From an uncultured Collinsella sp. (GTDB taxonomy: Bacteria > Actinomycetota > Coriobacteriia > Coriobacteriales > Coriobacteriaceae), in contig CABRZC010000109.1 of NCBI GenBank assembly GCA_902475375.1, positions 1 to 6,040 on the forward strand: 6,040 bases of DNA, written 5' to 3'. Position 1 is the first letter of the stretch; each line of letters opens with the position of its first letter. Below the pieces are notes generated by a model. That model was not told where the DNA came from. It worked only from the letters and a program-made list of their open reading frames with translations, and did no database searches. The position numbers were made by a program, and so were the translations under genes. Below, piece after piece: positions 1-5,996 of this stretch.

Positions 1-134
1 GCGTCGTAGCCCTCGTCGGCGACCTTGTCGGCGAGCGCGGTCATCTTCTTGCCGGTCTCGTAGAGCGCCTTGCCGTCCTCGAGGTAGCCCTCCTGGTCGA
101 AATGCATGATCTCGATCTTCTCGGTTTCCTTCAT
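1..134 (-). CDS. SIS-domain sugar-phosphate isomerase/deglycase-like protein, N-terminal part (runs off left edge)
   Basis: Only the first 44 codons are in the window; the 3' end lies beyond base 1. The ATG at 132-134 is preceded by AGAAAGGAGAGACAA, a strong ribosome binding site, which fixes the start. The visible peptide starts MKETEKIEIMHFDQEGYL and ends with ADKVADEGYDA. This resembles the N-terminal helical segment that comes just before the first SIS fold in FrlB-type proteins, where a 'GY..I..IG.GGT' strand-loop would follow. The gene lies 60 bp downstream of another SIS-domain gene on the same strand, so the two are probably co-transcribed. Two different SIS proteins side by side is the arrangement known for GfrE/GfrF, deglycases acting on phosphorylated sugar-amine conjugates. 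That assignment is inferred mainly from context, because the catalytic part is not visible. Confidence 0.6.
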   Translation of the reverse strand, partial: MKETEKIEIMHFDQEGYLEDGKALYETGKKMTALADKVADEGYD

Positions 135-194
135 TTGTCTCTCCTTTCTGGGGTTGTCTCCACATCCCCCATGCCAACGGGCATCAAAACCCGC

Positions 195-1310
195 TTACAT
201 TCCGTAACACTCGGCCGCTTTGGCCTTAAGCGCATTGACTGACTCTTCGTAGCCCTCCGCCTTAACCTCCATCTGTTTGGAGACGGCATCGAGATACGGG
301 TGTACGTCCCATGACTTCAGACGCTCGGCGATTATGGCCGCAATCGTCTGGAAGAACACAAGATTGGGAATTGCGCTGAGCAGCGGAGCCACCTGAGGCA
401 CCGCAACCTCGTGAGCCCTACCCCTGGGATGGGCCGTGAGCAGCACCGTTTTTGTCGTAACGTTCGATAGCGCATCGGCGATATTCGCAAGACGCTCCGA
501 CCCCTGCGGATCGTCGACGATAAACACGTGGTAGCCTGGGGTTATCTGCATCTCGGGACCGTGGACGAACTCCTCGCCCTCGTGATGCATGGCAGGAATC
601 TTGATGGTCTCGCTCAGCTTGAGGGCCGCTTCTTCGGCAACGCCATAGTTGGGGCCGTTGCCGACGACCATGGCGGGCATGTGCTCAGAAAGCTCGAGCA
701 TGTGGTCTTGGACATATGCCTCGGCGATCTTGCACATCACGGCATTGGCCTGGATAGCCTCGCGCAGGTCGTCAAGACGCTGGGCAACGCCCTTGGCGTC
801 AATCGTTCCGCGCGCCTGGCCGCCGTAAATACCAAAGAGCACCAGGTACTCAACGAGAACCTCGACGCCCAGAGTCACAAAGTCCACCGACTCGACACCC
901 ACACCGTAGTCAAGAACGATGTCAGCGTGTTCCTTGATGGGTGCCTCGACGTTTGCCGTGAGCGCAACTGCAGCCATATCGTGCGCGCGCATGTAATCAA
1001 GAGCCGCGATCGTATTGGTCGAATAGCCGCTCTGCGAAACGGCAATGTTGAGCGCATGCTGCGGATAGGTGTGCTCAAAATCGACGAAGGCCTCGGGCGT
1101 CACAACGGACACCTGCATTTGCAGGGTATCTTGCAGGTAATCGCGGGCGCAATCGGCGGCATGGCGCGACGAACCCGAAGCAACGATGCGCAGCGCGTCA
1201 AAAGAACCGGACTGGAAAATATCAACGAGCTGCGCTACCAGCTCAGACGAACGCTCGAGGTTCTCTCCCATACGCACATGGGCAAGCTGAACGTAATCGA
1301 GCATCTTCAT
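195..1310 (-). CDS. SIS-domain protein, GlmS isomerase-domain-like (FrlB/Gfr-type sugar-amine deglycase or isomerase)
   Basis: A 371-residue cytosolic protein with two SIS domains and no glutamine amidotransferase domain; full GlmS is about 600 residues. First SIS domain: IVASGSSRHAA (42-52) and the sugar-phosphate loop SQSGYSTNT (92-100). Second SIS domain: VVGNGPNYGVAEEAALKLSE (215-234), matching the GlmS-family helix, and HHEGEEFVHGPEM (242-254), corresponding to the catalytic Glu...His-Gly-Pro region. The C-terminal DAVSKQMEVK (341-350) matches the tail that carries the sugar-binding lysine in GlmS. The ATG at 1308-1310 was chosen because GAGGTGA lies about 4 bases upstream; a TTG further up (1349) has no such site and lies inside a candidate operator. 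It probably acts on a phosphorylated fructosamine or amino-sugar; the exact substrate cannot be read. A second SIS gene follows after 60 bp. That gap holds only a small 5-bp-stem hairpin (171-184). Confidence 0.82.
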   Translation of the reverse strand: MKMLDYVQLAHVRMGENLERSSELVAQLVDIFQSGSFDALRIVASGSSRHAADCARDYLQDTLQMQVSVVTPEAFVDFEHTYPQHALNIAVSQSGYSTNTIAALDYMRAHDMAAVALTANVEAPIKEHADIVLDYGVGVESVDFVTLGVEVLVEYLVLFGIYGGQARGTIDAKGVAQRLDDLREAIQANAVMCKIAEAYVQDHMLELSEHMPAMVVGNGPNYGVAEEAALKLSETIKIPAMHHEGEEFVHGPEMQITPGYHVFIVDDPQGSERLANIADALSNVTTKTVLLTAHPRGRAHEVAVPQVAPLLSAIPNLVFFQTIAAIIAERLKSWDVHPYLDAVSKQMEVKAEGYEESVNALKAKAAECYGM

Positions 1311-1331
1311 CGTCTCACCTCGTAACAAATC

Positions 1332-1350
1332 ATTAGTATTTGATACCAAT
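1332..1350. promoter_or_regulatory. Candidate GntR/HutC-type operator upstream of the SIS operon
   Basis: A 19-bp near-palindrome with arms ATTAGTAT and ATACCAAT around a TTG centre; seven of eight arm positions pair. It lies 22-40 bp before the SIS start codon, on the promoter side of the ribosome binding site. It resembles the GTAT..ATAC type of dyad bound by several GntR/HutC regulators such as TreR, and two GntR/HutC genes lie immediately upstream. Binding is inferred. Confidence 0.45.
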
Positions 1351-1369
1351 CACAGTTACAGGTTACGGC

Positions 1370-1380
1370 TTTTTGATACC
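1370..1380. promoter_or_regulatory. Second copy of the operator core (half-site)
   Basis: TTTTTGATACC here repeats TATTTGATACC at 1337-1347 with one mismatch in 11, in the same orientation and 33 bp away (about three helical turns). The partner arm of the dyad is missing, so this would be a half-site or weaker site for the same regulator. Confidence 0.35.
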
Positions 1381-1437
1381 TCTTTGTCGATTAATTTATC
1401 CCCATCGGCGAACGGTTGATTTTGAGCCATGTAAGGT

Positions 1438-1465
1438 TGTATATGCAGTTTGCTCAACGAATCAA
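1438..1465 (-). promoter_or_regulatory. Possible promoter of the SIS operon
   Basis: Read on the minus strand, TTGATT (1460-1465) and TATACA (1438-1443) are separated by 16 bp, each matching four of six consensus bases. Transcription would begin near 1431, giving a leader of about 120 bases with both operator-like repeats downstream of the start. A second, weaker possibility is a -10 inside the operator palindrome (TACTAA, minus strand). Confidence 0.3.
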
Positions 1466-1504
1466 AATTCCGTCAGCTTTTCAGCCCGTTATGCTAAAAA
1501 CCAG

Positions 1505-2218
1505 CTAGTACGTATAGGTATATCCACCCGCATCACCGCGGTTAAACGACTTGACGTACTCGATTGCCTGGCCGCTCGCATCGAAGCTCACGCACTCAAG
1601 CGTCAAGGCAAGATCGCCCTGCTCCAGTCCAAGCAGACCGGCATCTCGCGCGCCCAGCGCTTCGATATCGAGCTTTTCCTGTGCCATGACCGGCTTTCGG
1701 CCCAACATCTCATAGGTCTCGTACAAACTGAAGACCGACACGTCAATATCTTCGATTGTGGGAAACAGCAGGCACGGGATGAACGCCATCTCAATCGATA
1801 CGGGATCGCCGTTGACGCAGTTCAAACGCCGAATCGAATACAGTAAATCGTCCTCGGCAATGCCAAACAGGTTGGCATAATATGGACCCGCATAACGCTT
1901 GGAACGCGCGAGGATGCGGACGGACGGCTCGCCGCCCGAAGCACGAACTGATTCGCGAAAGCCTCCCGTTCGCTCGTAGGCAACGGGCACTTTCTGTGCC
2001 ACAAACGCGCCCTTTCCGCGGACGCGTCGAATCTGCCCACGCCGAACCAGCTCATCGACAGCGCTTCGGATGGTCAAGCGCGTCGTACCAAATTCCTCGG
2101 CGAGGTCTTTTTCGGACGGAATCATGGAACCCGTGGGATATATACCGCGCTCGATACGCTCCTCGATGCGGCGTCGAATGCGCATATAAACCGGGGCGGC
2201 ATCTACTGTTTCAGCCAT
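1505..2218 (-). CDS. GntR/HutC-family transcriptional regulator with UTRA domain (second of pair)
   Basis: A 237-residue DNA-binding repressor of usual HutC-subfamily length. The winged helix covers about residues 9-75: the helix-turn-helix core includes PSEKDLAEEFGTTRLTIRSA (34-53), followed by VDELVRRG and the wing RVRGKGAFV (65-73). The UTRA effector-binding domain follows from about 85 to the end, with GDPVSIEMAFIP (137-148) and the closing strand QAIEYVKSFNRGD (217-229), both typical of the fold that binds sugar phosphates or similar ligands. The ATG at 2216-2218 has AGGTGA just upstream and lies inside the end of the preceding regulator gene (16-bp overlap), suggesting translational coupling. 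The next gene downstream is the SIS operon after 194 bp, which makes it the most likely target. The ligand cannot be read from the sequence. Confidence 0.88.
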   Translation of the reverse strand: MAETVDAAPVYMRIRRRIEERIERGIYPTGSMIPSEKDLAEEFGTTRLTIRSAVDELVRRGQIRRVRGKGAFVAQKVPVAYERTGGFRESVRASGGEPSVRILARSKRYAGPYYANLFGIAEDDLLYSIRRLNCVNGDPVSIEMAFIPCLLFPTIEDIDVSVFSLYETYEMLGRKPVMAQEKLDIEALGARDAGLLGLEQGDLALTLECVSFDASGQAIEYVKSFNRGDAGGYTYTY

Positions 2219-2970
2219 TGTTCACCTGCCACGCTCCTCATGCCGTTCTTCTCGCCGTTATCGGCAAAGCGGAACTTTGTGGGCAAAATCACCGATTTGC
2301 AATGCTCCACAAAACGCATGTCCTTATCAAATTCTATCGTGCTCTCATAGAACACCGGCGTTCCCTCTTCTTGCTGGAGCAACTCGGCCTCTTCGGCGTT
2401 CAAACGCGAGATGGAGATATGCTCACGTCCATGCTCAACGCGCACGCCGCCTTCTTTGAGCAAGACATCGTAAAGGCTCTCACACTCAAAATCGTGATCG
2501 GGAAGCGAGGGGCACAGGGACAGGTTAACGTGAGCCGTCTCAATTGACGCCGGCTCGCCCTCAATAAGTCGAACACGCTGCATGCGGAGCAAAGGAGCGC
2601 CTACAGCAACCCCAAGCTTGTCGGCAAGCGCCTCATCCGCCTCGATGGCCCCGGTGGAAACCAGACGAGAAGAGGGGTGCAGGCCGGCAGTCCGCACAGC
2701 ATCGGAGAAGTTATACGTTTCCTGAAAGATATTGAGCGGTTTGGGAGGACACACATACGTACCCGATCCGCGACGGCTCTCGAGCGTTCCACACGAGATG
2801 AGCCGCGTGATACCGGCGCGCAACGCCGTACGCGAAACGCCAATCTCTTCGCACAGCACGCGCTCGGCCGGCAGGCGATCGCCGCCGGCAAGCTGATGGT
2901 GCTGGATATACCAAAGAATCCCCTCAACAGCACGATCTTTGGGGGGAATTGCATAAGATTCGCCTGCCAT
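2203..2970 (-). CDS. GntR/HutC-family transcriptional regulator with UTRA domain (first of pair)
   Basis: A 255-residue repressor or activator. The winged helix spans about residues 10-76, with LPAERVLCEEIGVSRTALRA (33-52) as helix-turn-helix and RRGSGTYV (66-73) as wing. The UTRA domain spans about 95-237, with EGEPASIETAHVNLSLCP (137-154) and the final strand FVEHCKSVILPTKFRF (220-235). A charged tail of about 20 residues follows, encoded by the region holding the ribosome binding site and start of the next gene. The ATG at 2968-2970 was preferred because GAGGAG lies 8 bases upstream; a TTG at 3006 extends the frame by 12 residues but has no ribosome binding site. It lies 38 bp downstream of the 162-residue gene, so probably in the same transcript. 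Its DNA-recognition helix (GVSRTALRAG) differs from that of its partner (GTTRLTIRSA), so the two are diverged and need not share an operator. Confidence 0.87.
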   Translation of the reverse strand: MAGESYAIPPKDRAVEGILWYIQHHQLAGGDRLPAERVLCEEIGVSRTALRAGITRLISCGTLESRRGSGTYVCPPKPLNIFQETYNFSDAVRTAGLHPSSRLVSTGAIEADEALADKLGVAVGAPLLRMQRVRLIEGEPASIETAHVNLSLCPSLPDHDFECESLYDVLLKEGGVRVEHGREHISISRLNAEEAELLQQEEGTPVFYESTIEFDKDMRFVEHCKSVILPTKFRFADNGEKNGMRSVAGEQWLKQ

Positions 2971-3008
2971 TGCACAGACTCCTCGTTCAGAAACGTATGT
3001 CGCCAAAA

Positions 3009-3497
3009 TTAGGCCAGACCATCCATGGCATCAAATTCGGCCTTGATCTTCTCGGCGACATTCCGATACGACTTATACAGGCTTGAATCGCGTTTGACTT
3101 CATCGGTCATAACGGGAATCTCTAGTTTGGAAACCTCGTCTTTTCCCGTCTGAACCGCCACAACAACGCCCATACCAAGACACATATTACGCTTGGCTGC
3201 GTTCATTTTTGCCGCCTTAGCGGGATTTGCCAGAATACGCTGGGCAAATTCCTGTTTAGAGACCGCTTCATCGGCCTCCGGATCGCCCGCCTCGGCTACT
3301 TCGCACTGAAGCACGTCCGCATAGTCAAAAATCTTCGGCTCGCCGCCGCGCTGATGCACGGCCCACTTGCGGCGCGTGGCATCCTGATAGATAGCCGGCA
3401 AAAATGTAAACCGCGGCGGGTCCAAAATCGTATCCGTGATGGTAAACACATCGGGATCAAAGGCATCCTGCGGGTTTTTCTTCTTGAACAGCCCCAT
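3009..3497 (-). CDS. Uncharacterised 162-residue cytosolic protein
   Basis: Start ATG at 3495-3497 with GGGAGG five bases upstream; the frame extends 29 residues further up, but without a ribosome binding site and past the likely promoter. The protein begins with a basic MGLFKKK stretch and has no signal peptide, no convincing membrane segment and no cysteine pair for metal binding. The middle contains RRKWAVHQ...PKIFDYADVLQCEVAEAGD (about 42-72). From memory this resembles the 'W.v......i..y.dll.fel.edg' segment in small bacterial proteins that often start MGLFKKK and sometimes carry a DUF4428 zinc domain; that zinc domain is absent here. A lysine/alanine-rich helix (about 91-103) is followed by a hydrophobic strand (MGVVVAVQ) and a C-terminal amphipathic helix (SYRNVAEKIKAEF). 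It heads the likely operon with the two GntR regulators. I cannot assign a function. Confidence 0.7.
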   Translation of the reverse strand: MGLFKKKNPQDAFDPDVFTITDTILDPPRFTFLPAIYQDATRRKWAVHQRGGEPKIFDYADVLQCEVAEAGDPEADEAVSKQEFAQRILANPAKAAKMNAAKRNMCLGMGVVVAVQTGKDEVSKLEIPVMTDEVKRDSSLYKSYRNVAEKIKAEFDAMDGLA

Positions 3498-3534
3498 ATC
3501 AGCCTCCCGTACTAGCATTAAACAACTCAAGCTG

Positions 3535-3543
3535 AATATAGCA
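3535..3543 (-). promoter_or_regulatory. Extended -10 promoter for the 162-residue gene and GntR pair
   Basis: On the minus strand the sequence reads TGCTATATT, an extended -10 element (TGn plus TATATT), 37 bases before the start codon, giving a leader of about 30 bases. No good -35 is visible, which an extended -10 can tolerate. It could drive the three-gene regulator operon. Confidence 0.4.
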
Positions 3544-3618
3544 CCAATTTCAAGCCGCCGCTTTACCGTATCGGTGCGCGGCATCTATGGCTCGCCCAGC
3601 GGAAAAGTTCACGGACGA

Positions 3619-3692
3619 GGGCCGGGGTGCCTGCTTTGTTTTGAGAAGTGGGCTCCGCGAACTTCTCAAAACAAAGTATGCCTCCCCGGCCC
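3619..3692. repeat. Long imperfect inverted repeat (74 bp), possible dispersed palindromic element
   Basis: The outer arms GGGCCGGGG (3619-3627) and CCCCGGCCC (3684-3692) pair over 9 bp. After a partly pairing internal stretch (3628-3633 against 3677-3683), the inner arms CTTTGTTTTGAGAAGT (3634-3649) and ACTTCTCAAAACAAAG (3661-3676) pair perfectly over 16 bp around an 11-base loop. It lies between the end of the lacI-type gene and the promoter of the 162-residue gene. Neither strand has a T-run after the stem, so it is not a standard terminator. It may be a REP- or MITE-like element, or a structure protecting the 3' end of the lacI mRNA. No transposase or flanking target duplication was recognised. 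Confidence 0.75.
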
Positions 3693-3746
3693 CGCCGGCA
3701 AATAGCGGACACTCCGCATGCAATCTATGCAAACAAACAAGTGCGC

Positions 3747-4775
3747 TTAGCTATATTCGGTAAGGTCAAGCACACTGCCCTTCACGATAAGCGCCGGCTC
3801 CAGAACGACCTCTTCGGCACGTCTACCGCCCCTACCGGCAAGACGCTTGGACATGCAGCCAAAAGCATGCTCCGCAAGGACACCAGGATCCTGCTCAATC
3901 GCGGTCAGCGCCGGCTCAAAGAGAACGTCGGCCGCCGAGTTGTCATAGCTCACCACCGAGATATCGCCCGGGATGCTCTTCCCCATCTCGTGCAAGCGCT
4001 TGAGCAGACCGAGGGCAATGTTGTCCGAGCTTGCGAACACGGCGGTGGCATCGGTTGCAAGCACCGCCTCCGAGGCCTCGTATGCGCTCGGAATGTAGTA
4101 CTCGCTCTCAAACTCCAGGCGCGCGTCGATGGGCAGTCCCACCTCGCGCAGCGCGCGCTCGTAACCGGCAAGTCGTTTGCGGCCCGTATTGGAGCGACGC
4201 GCGTTAACCAAACAGGCGATGCGGCGATGACCCTGCTCAATCAGATACCGCGTGGCCATGTAGCCGCCCATCTCGTGGTCGAACATCACCTTGTCGCACT
4301 CGAGGCCCTCAATGGCGCGGTCGACCATCACGGCAGGGATGGGCAGATGGCTCACTTCCTCGCGCAGGGCGCGATCGTCGGAGAACTCGTCACCCACTAC
4401 CAGAAAGACGCCGTCGACGCCGCGCGTCACCAGCTGGCGCAGCAGTTCCAAATCGTCATCGGCGCTTCCACCCGAGCTGGTAATAAAGAGCGCGTAACCG
4501 TCCTCGCGGCAGCGCTTTTCCAAACTGCCGGCGAGCGAGGCAAAAAAGCGGCTCTCGATATTGGGAACGATAAGGCCCAGTGTGCGCGACTCGCGCATGA
4601 CCAGGCTACGCGCGATCTGGTTAGGAACATAGTGGTTGCGCGCCGCAACCTCCTTGATAAGCTTGCGGTTTTCTTCTGAAATGCGACAGGGCCGATTATT
4701 GAGAACAAGCGAGACCGACGAAGGGGAAAGCCCCACCTCCTGGGCGATCTGCTTGAGGGTGACTTTGTTGGCCAT
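3747..4775 (-). CDS. LacI-family transcriptional repressor
   Basis: A 342-residue protein of standard LacI/GalR length. The N-terminal helix-turn-helix is VTLKQIAQEVGLSPSSVSLV (5-24) followed by LNN; the hinge helix is PNQIARSLV (51-59). The rest is a periplasmic-binding-protein-like sensor domain: TLGLIVPNIESRFFASL (65-81), DGVFLVVGDE (121-130), RSNTGRKRLAGY (194-205), FASSDNIALGLL (247-258), IPGDISVVSYDN (268-279) and PALTAIEQDP (288-297). These match sugar-sensing members of the family. The ATG at 4773-4775 is preceded by GAAGGAG at a normal distance; the frame continues 94 codons upstream, but only as the antisense of the murB leader. The gene is divergent from murB, 183 bp apart. The ligand and target genes are not evident; murB itself would be an unusual target, and the regulated sugar genes may lie elsewhere. 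Confidence 0.93.
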   Translation of the reverse strand: MANKVTLKQIAQEVGLSPSSVSLVLNNRPCRISEENRKLIKEVAARNHYVPNQIARSLVMRESRTLGLIVPNIESRFFASLAGSLEKRCREDGYALFITSSGGSADDDLELLRQLVTRGVDGVFLVVGDEFSDDRALREEVSHLPIPAVMVDRAIEGLECDKVMFDHEMGGYMATRYLIEQGHRRIACLVNARRSNTGRKRLAGYERALREVGLPIDARLEFESEYYIPSAYEASEAVLATDATAVFASSDNIALGLLKRLHEMGKSIPGDISVVSYDNSAADVLFEPALTAIEQDPGVLAEHAFGCMSKRLAGRGGRRAEEVVLEPALIVKGSVLDLTEYS

Positions 4776-4810
4776 CTCGCTCCTTCCGGGTTTACGCGCA
4801 ATCTCTTGAA

Positions 4811-4816
4811 AGTATA
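4811..4816 (-). promoter_or_regulatory. -10 element of the lacI-type gene
   Basis: On the minus strand the sequence reads TATACT, a five-of-six match to the -10 consensus, 35 bases before the start codon. No convincing -35 lies at the usual distance. A short imperfect dyad, TTACGCGCAA (4792-4801), overlaps the expected transcription start and could serve autoregulation, but it is weak. Confidence 0.4.
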
Positions 4817-4909
4817 GCGACTGCCCCTCTACCTCGATGATAAACACTTTACCAATCCGGTGGACGGCTGTTTTATCGCCGCCAGCGCACCAAATCCGTC
4901 CAGGTGGGG

Positions 4910-4915
4910 TATATT
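4910..4915 (+). promoter_or_regulatory. Possible -10 element of murB
   Basis: TATATT lies 43 bases before the murB start codon and would give a leader of about 35 bases. No good -35 is seen 16-18 bp upstream. An alternative is TTTACC (4848-4853) with TTTTAT (4871-4876) at 17-bp spacing, which gives a longer leader. Confidence 0.3.
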
Positions 4916-4958
4916 GCAAACGATTGATGACAACAACCACCAAAAGGCGGATATTCGT

Positions 4959-5921
4959 ATGCACGAGAACGACTTTTTTAACGAGGACCTGCTCTGCGCG
5001 CTCGCCGGCGTTGCCGGCGAGGACAACGTACTCATGAGCGAGCCCATGCGCGAGCACACCACGTTTAAGATCGGCGGCCCGGCCGATGTCTTTGTCACGC
5101 CCGATACCGAGCAGGGACTCGTCGCCACGCTTGACACCTGCTACCGCTGCGATCTGCCGCTCACCATCGTGGGCAACGGCTCTGACCTACTCGTCGGTGA
5201 CAAGGGTATCCGCGGTGTCGTCGTAGCGCTGGGCAAGGGCCTCTCCGACATTACGGTCAACGGCACGCACGTCACGGCGGCAGCCGGCGCCTTGCTTTCC
5301 GATGTCGCCACGACTGCCGCCGAAGCCTGCCTCACCGGCATGGAGCCCATCTCGGGTATCCCCGGATCGGTCGGCGGCGCCTGCTACATGAACGCCGGTG
5401 CCTACGGTGCCTGTATGGCCGATGTGCTGGAGTCCGTGCGTGTCTACAAGCCCGCTCGCATGCTCGACGACGGCACCCGCGGCAGCGGCAATATCATCGA
5501 GTTCGATGTCGATGAGCTTAACCTGGGCTATCGCAAGAGCCGCATCGCTGACGACGGCTTTATCGTGCTTTCGGCCACTTTCAATCTCGCCCCGGGCAAC
5601 GCTGCGATGATCAAGGCCGACATGGACGACTATCGCCAGCGCCGCGAGGACAAGCAGCCGCTCGATATGCCGAGCGCCGGCTCCACCTTCAAGCGCCCCG
5701 AGGGCCACTTTGCCGGCAAGCTCATCATGGACGCCGGCCTGCGCGGCCACGCCGTCGGCGGCGCCCAGGTGAGCGAAAAACACTGCGGCTTCATCGTCAA
5801 CGCCGACCACGCCACCGCAGCCGACGTCGACAAACTCATCCGCCACATCCAAGCAACCGTCAAAGACCAATTCGACGTAGACCTAGAACCCGAAGTCCAC
5901 CGAGTCGGCGAATTTTTATAG
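4959..5921 (+). CDS. murB: UDP-N-acetylenolpyruvoylglucosamine reductase (MurB)
   Basis: A 320-residue cytosolic FAD enzyme. It reduces UDP-GlcNAc-enolpyruvate with NADPH to UDP-MurNAc, the second committed step of peptidoglycan precursor synthesis. The FAD-binding region carries TTFKIGGPADV (34-44), GNGSDLLVG (72-80) and GIPGSVGGACYMNAGAYG (133-150). The substrate domain has YRKSR (191-195, with the active-site Arg), PSAGSTFKRP (238-247, with the catalytic Ser at 242 that protonates the intermediate) and a final LEPEV (309-313, with the catalytic Glu at about 312). The length fits the shorter type II MurB. The ATG at 4959 was chosen because AAGGCGG lies 8 bases upstream and MurB proteins start shortly before this region; a GTG at 4860 lacks a ribosome binding site. 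The gene stands alone, divergent from a LacI regulator, and ends in a strong terminator. The last 30 or so codons switch to A-ending codons. Confidence 0.97.
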   Translation: MHENDFFNEDLLCALAGVAGEDNVLMSEPMREHTTFKIGGPADVFVTPDTEQGLVATLDTCYRCDLPLTIVGNGSDLLVGDKGIRGVVVALGKGLSDITVNGTHVTAAAGALLSDVATTAAEACLTGMEPISGIPGSVGGACYMNAGAYGACMADVLESVRVYKPARMLDDGTRGSGNIIEFDVDELNLGYRKSRIADDGFIVLSATFNLAPGNAAMIKADMDDYRQRREDKQPLDMPSAGSTFKRPEGHFAGKLIMDAGLRGHAVGGAQVSEKHCGFIVNADHATAADVDKLIRHIQATVKDQFDVDLEPEVHRVGEFL

Positions 5922-5948
5922 CCTGCCCACCGCGATCCACTTTAATTA

Positions 5949-5996
5949 ATAACGGGACAAGTGATCTAGCTCACTTGTCCCGTTATCATTTATTTG
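5949..5996 (+). terminator. Intrinsic terminator of murB, possibly bidirectional
   Basis: ATAACGGGACAAGTGA (5949-5964) and its exact complement TCACTTGTCCCGTTAT (5971-5986) form a 16-bp perfect stem around the six-base loop TCTAGC, starting 27 bases after the murB stop. The T-rich tail CATTTATTTG follows. Read on the other strand, the hairpin is followed by the A/T-rich ATTAATTAAA, so it could also stop transcription arriving from the right. Confidence 0.85.

Noticed and set aside
171..184. Hairpin ATGCC-AACG-GGCAT between the two SIS genes
   Set aside because: A 5-bp stem without a T-tract. It might affect mRNA processing but is common by chance, and it does not support termination.
528..1325. 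Long plus-strand open frame (265 codons) opposite the SIS gene
   Set aside because: Antisense to a protein with clear SIS motifs and a good ribosome binding site. It starts inside that gene and its His/Val/Leu-rich translation shows no domain.
1321..1367. CGTAAC (1321-1326) and GTTACG (1362-1367) as an inverted repeat enclosing the operator
   Set aside because: Only six base pairs around a 35-base loop; it could easily arise by chance.
3705..3717. Small hairpin GCGGA-CAC-TCCGC after the lacI-type gene, possible terminator
   Set aside because: Only a 5-bp stem. On the relevant strand it is followed by TATTTGCC rather than a U-run, too weak to call.
3550..3732. Minus-strand 60-codon open frame across the inverted repeat
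   Set aside because: It has no ribosome binding site, its coding potential is created by the palindrome, and it ends inside the promoter region of the next gene. It is more likely repeat sequence than a gene.
3648..4679. Plus-strand open frame of 343 codons opposite the lacI-type gene
   Set aside because: It runs through the inverted repeat and then mirrors the LacI coding frame. Its product has no recognisable motif, whereas the minus strand encodes a full LacI protein.
5187..5870. Minus-strand open frame of 227 codons opposite murB
   Set aside because: A GC-rich shadow frame; the plus strand has all MurB motifs.
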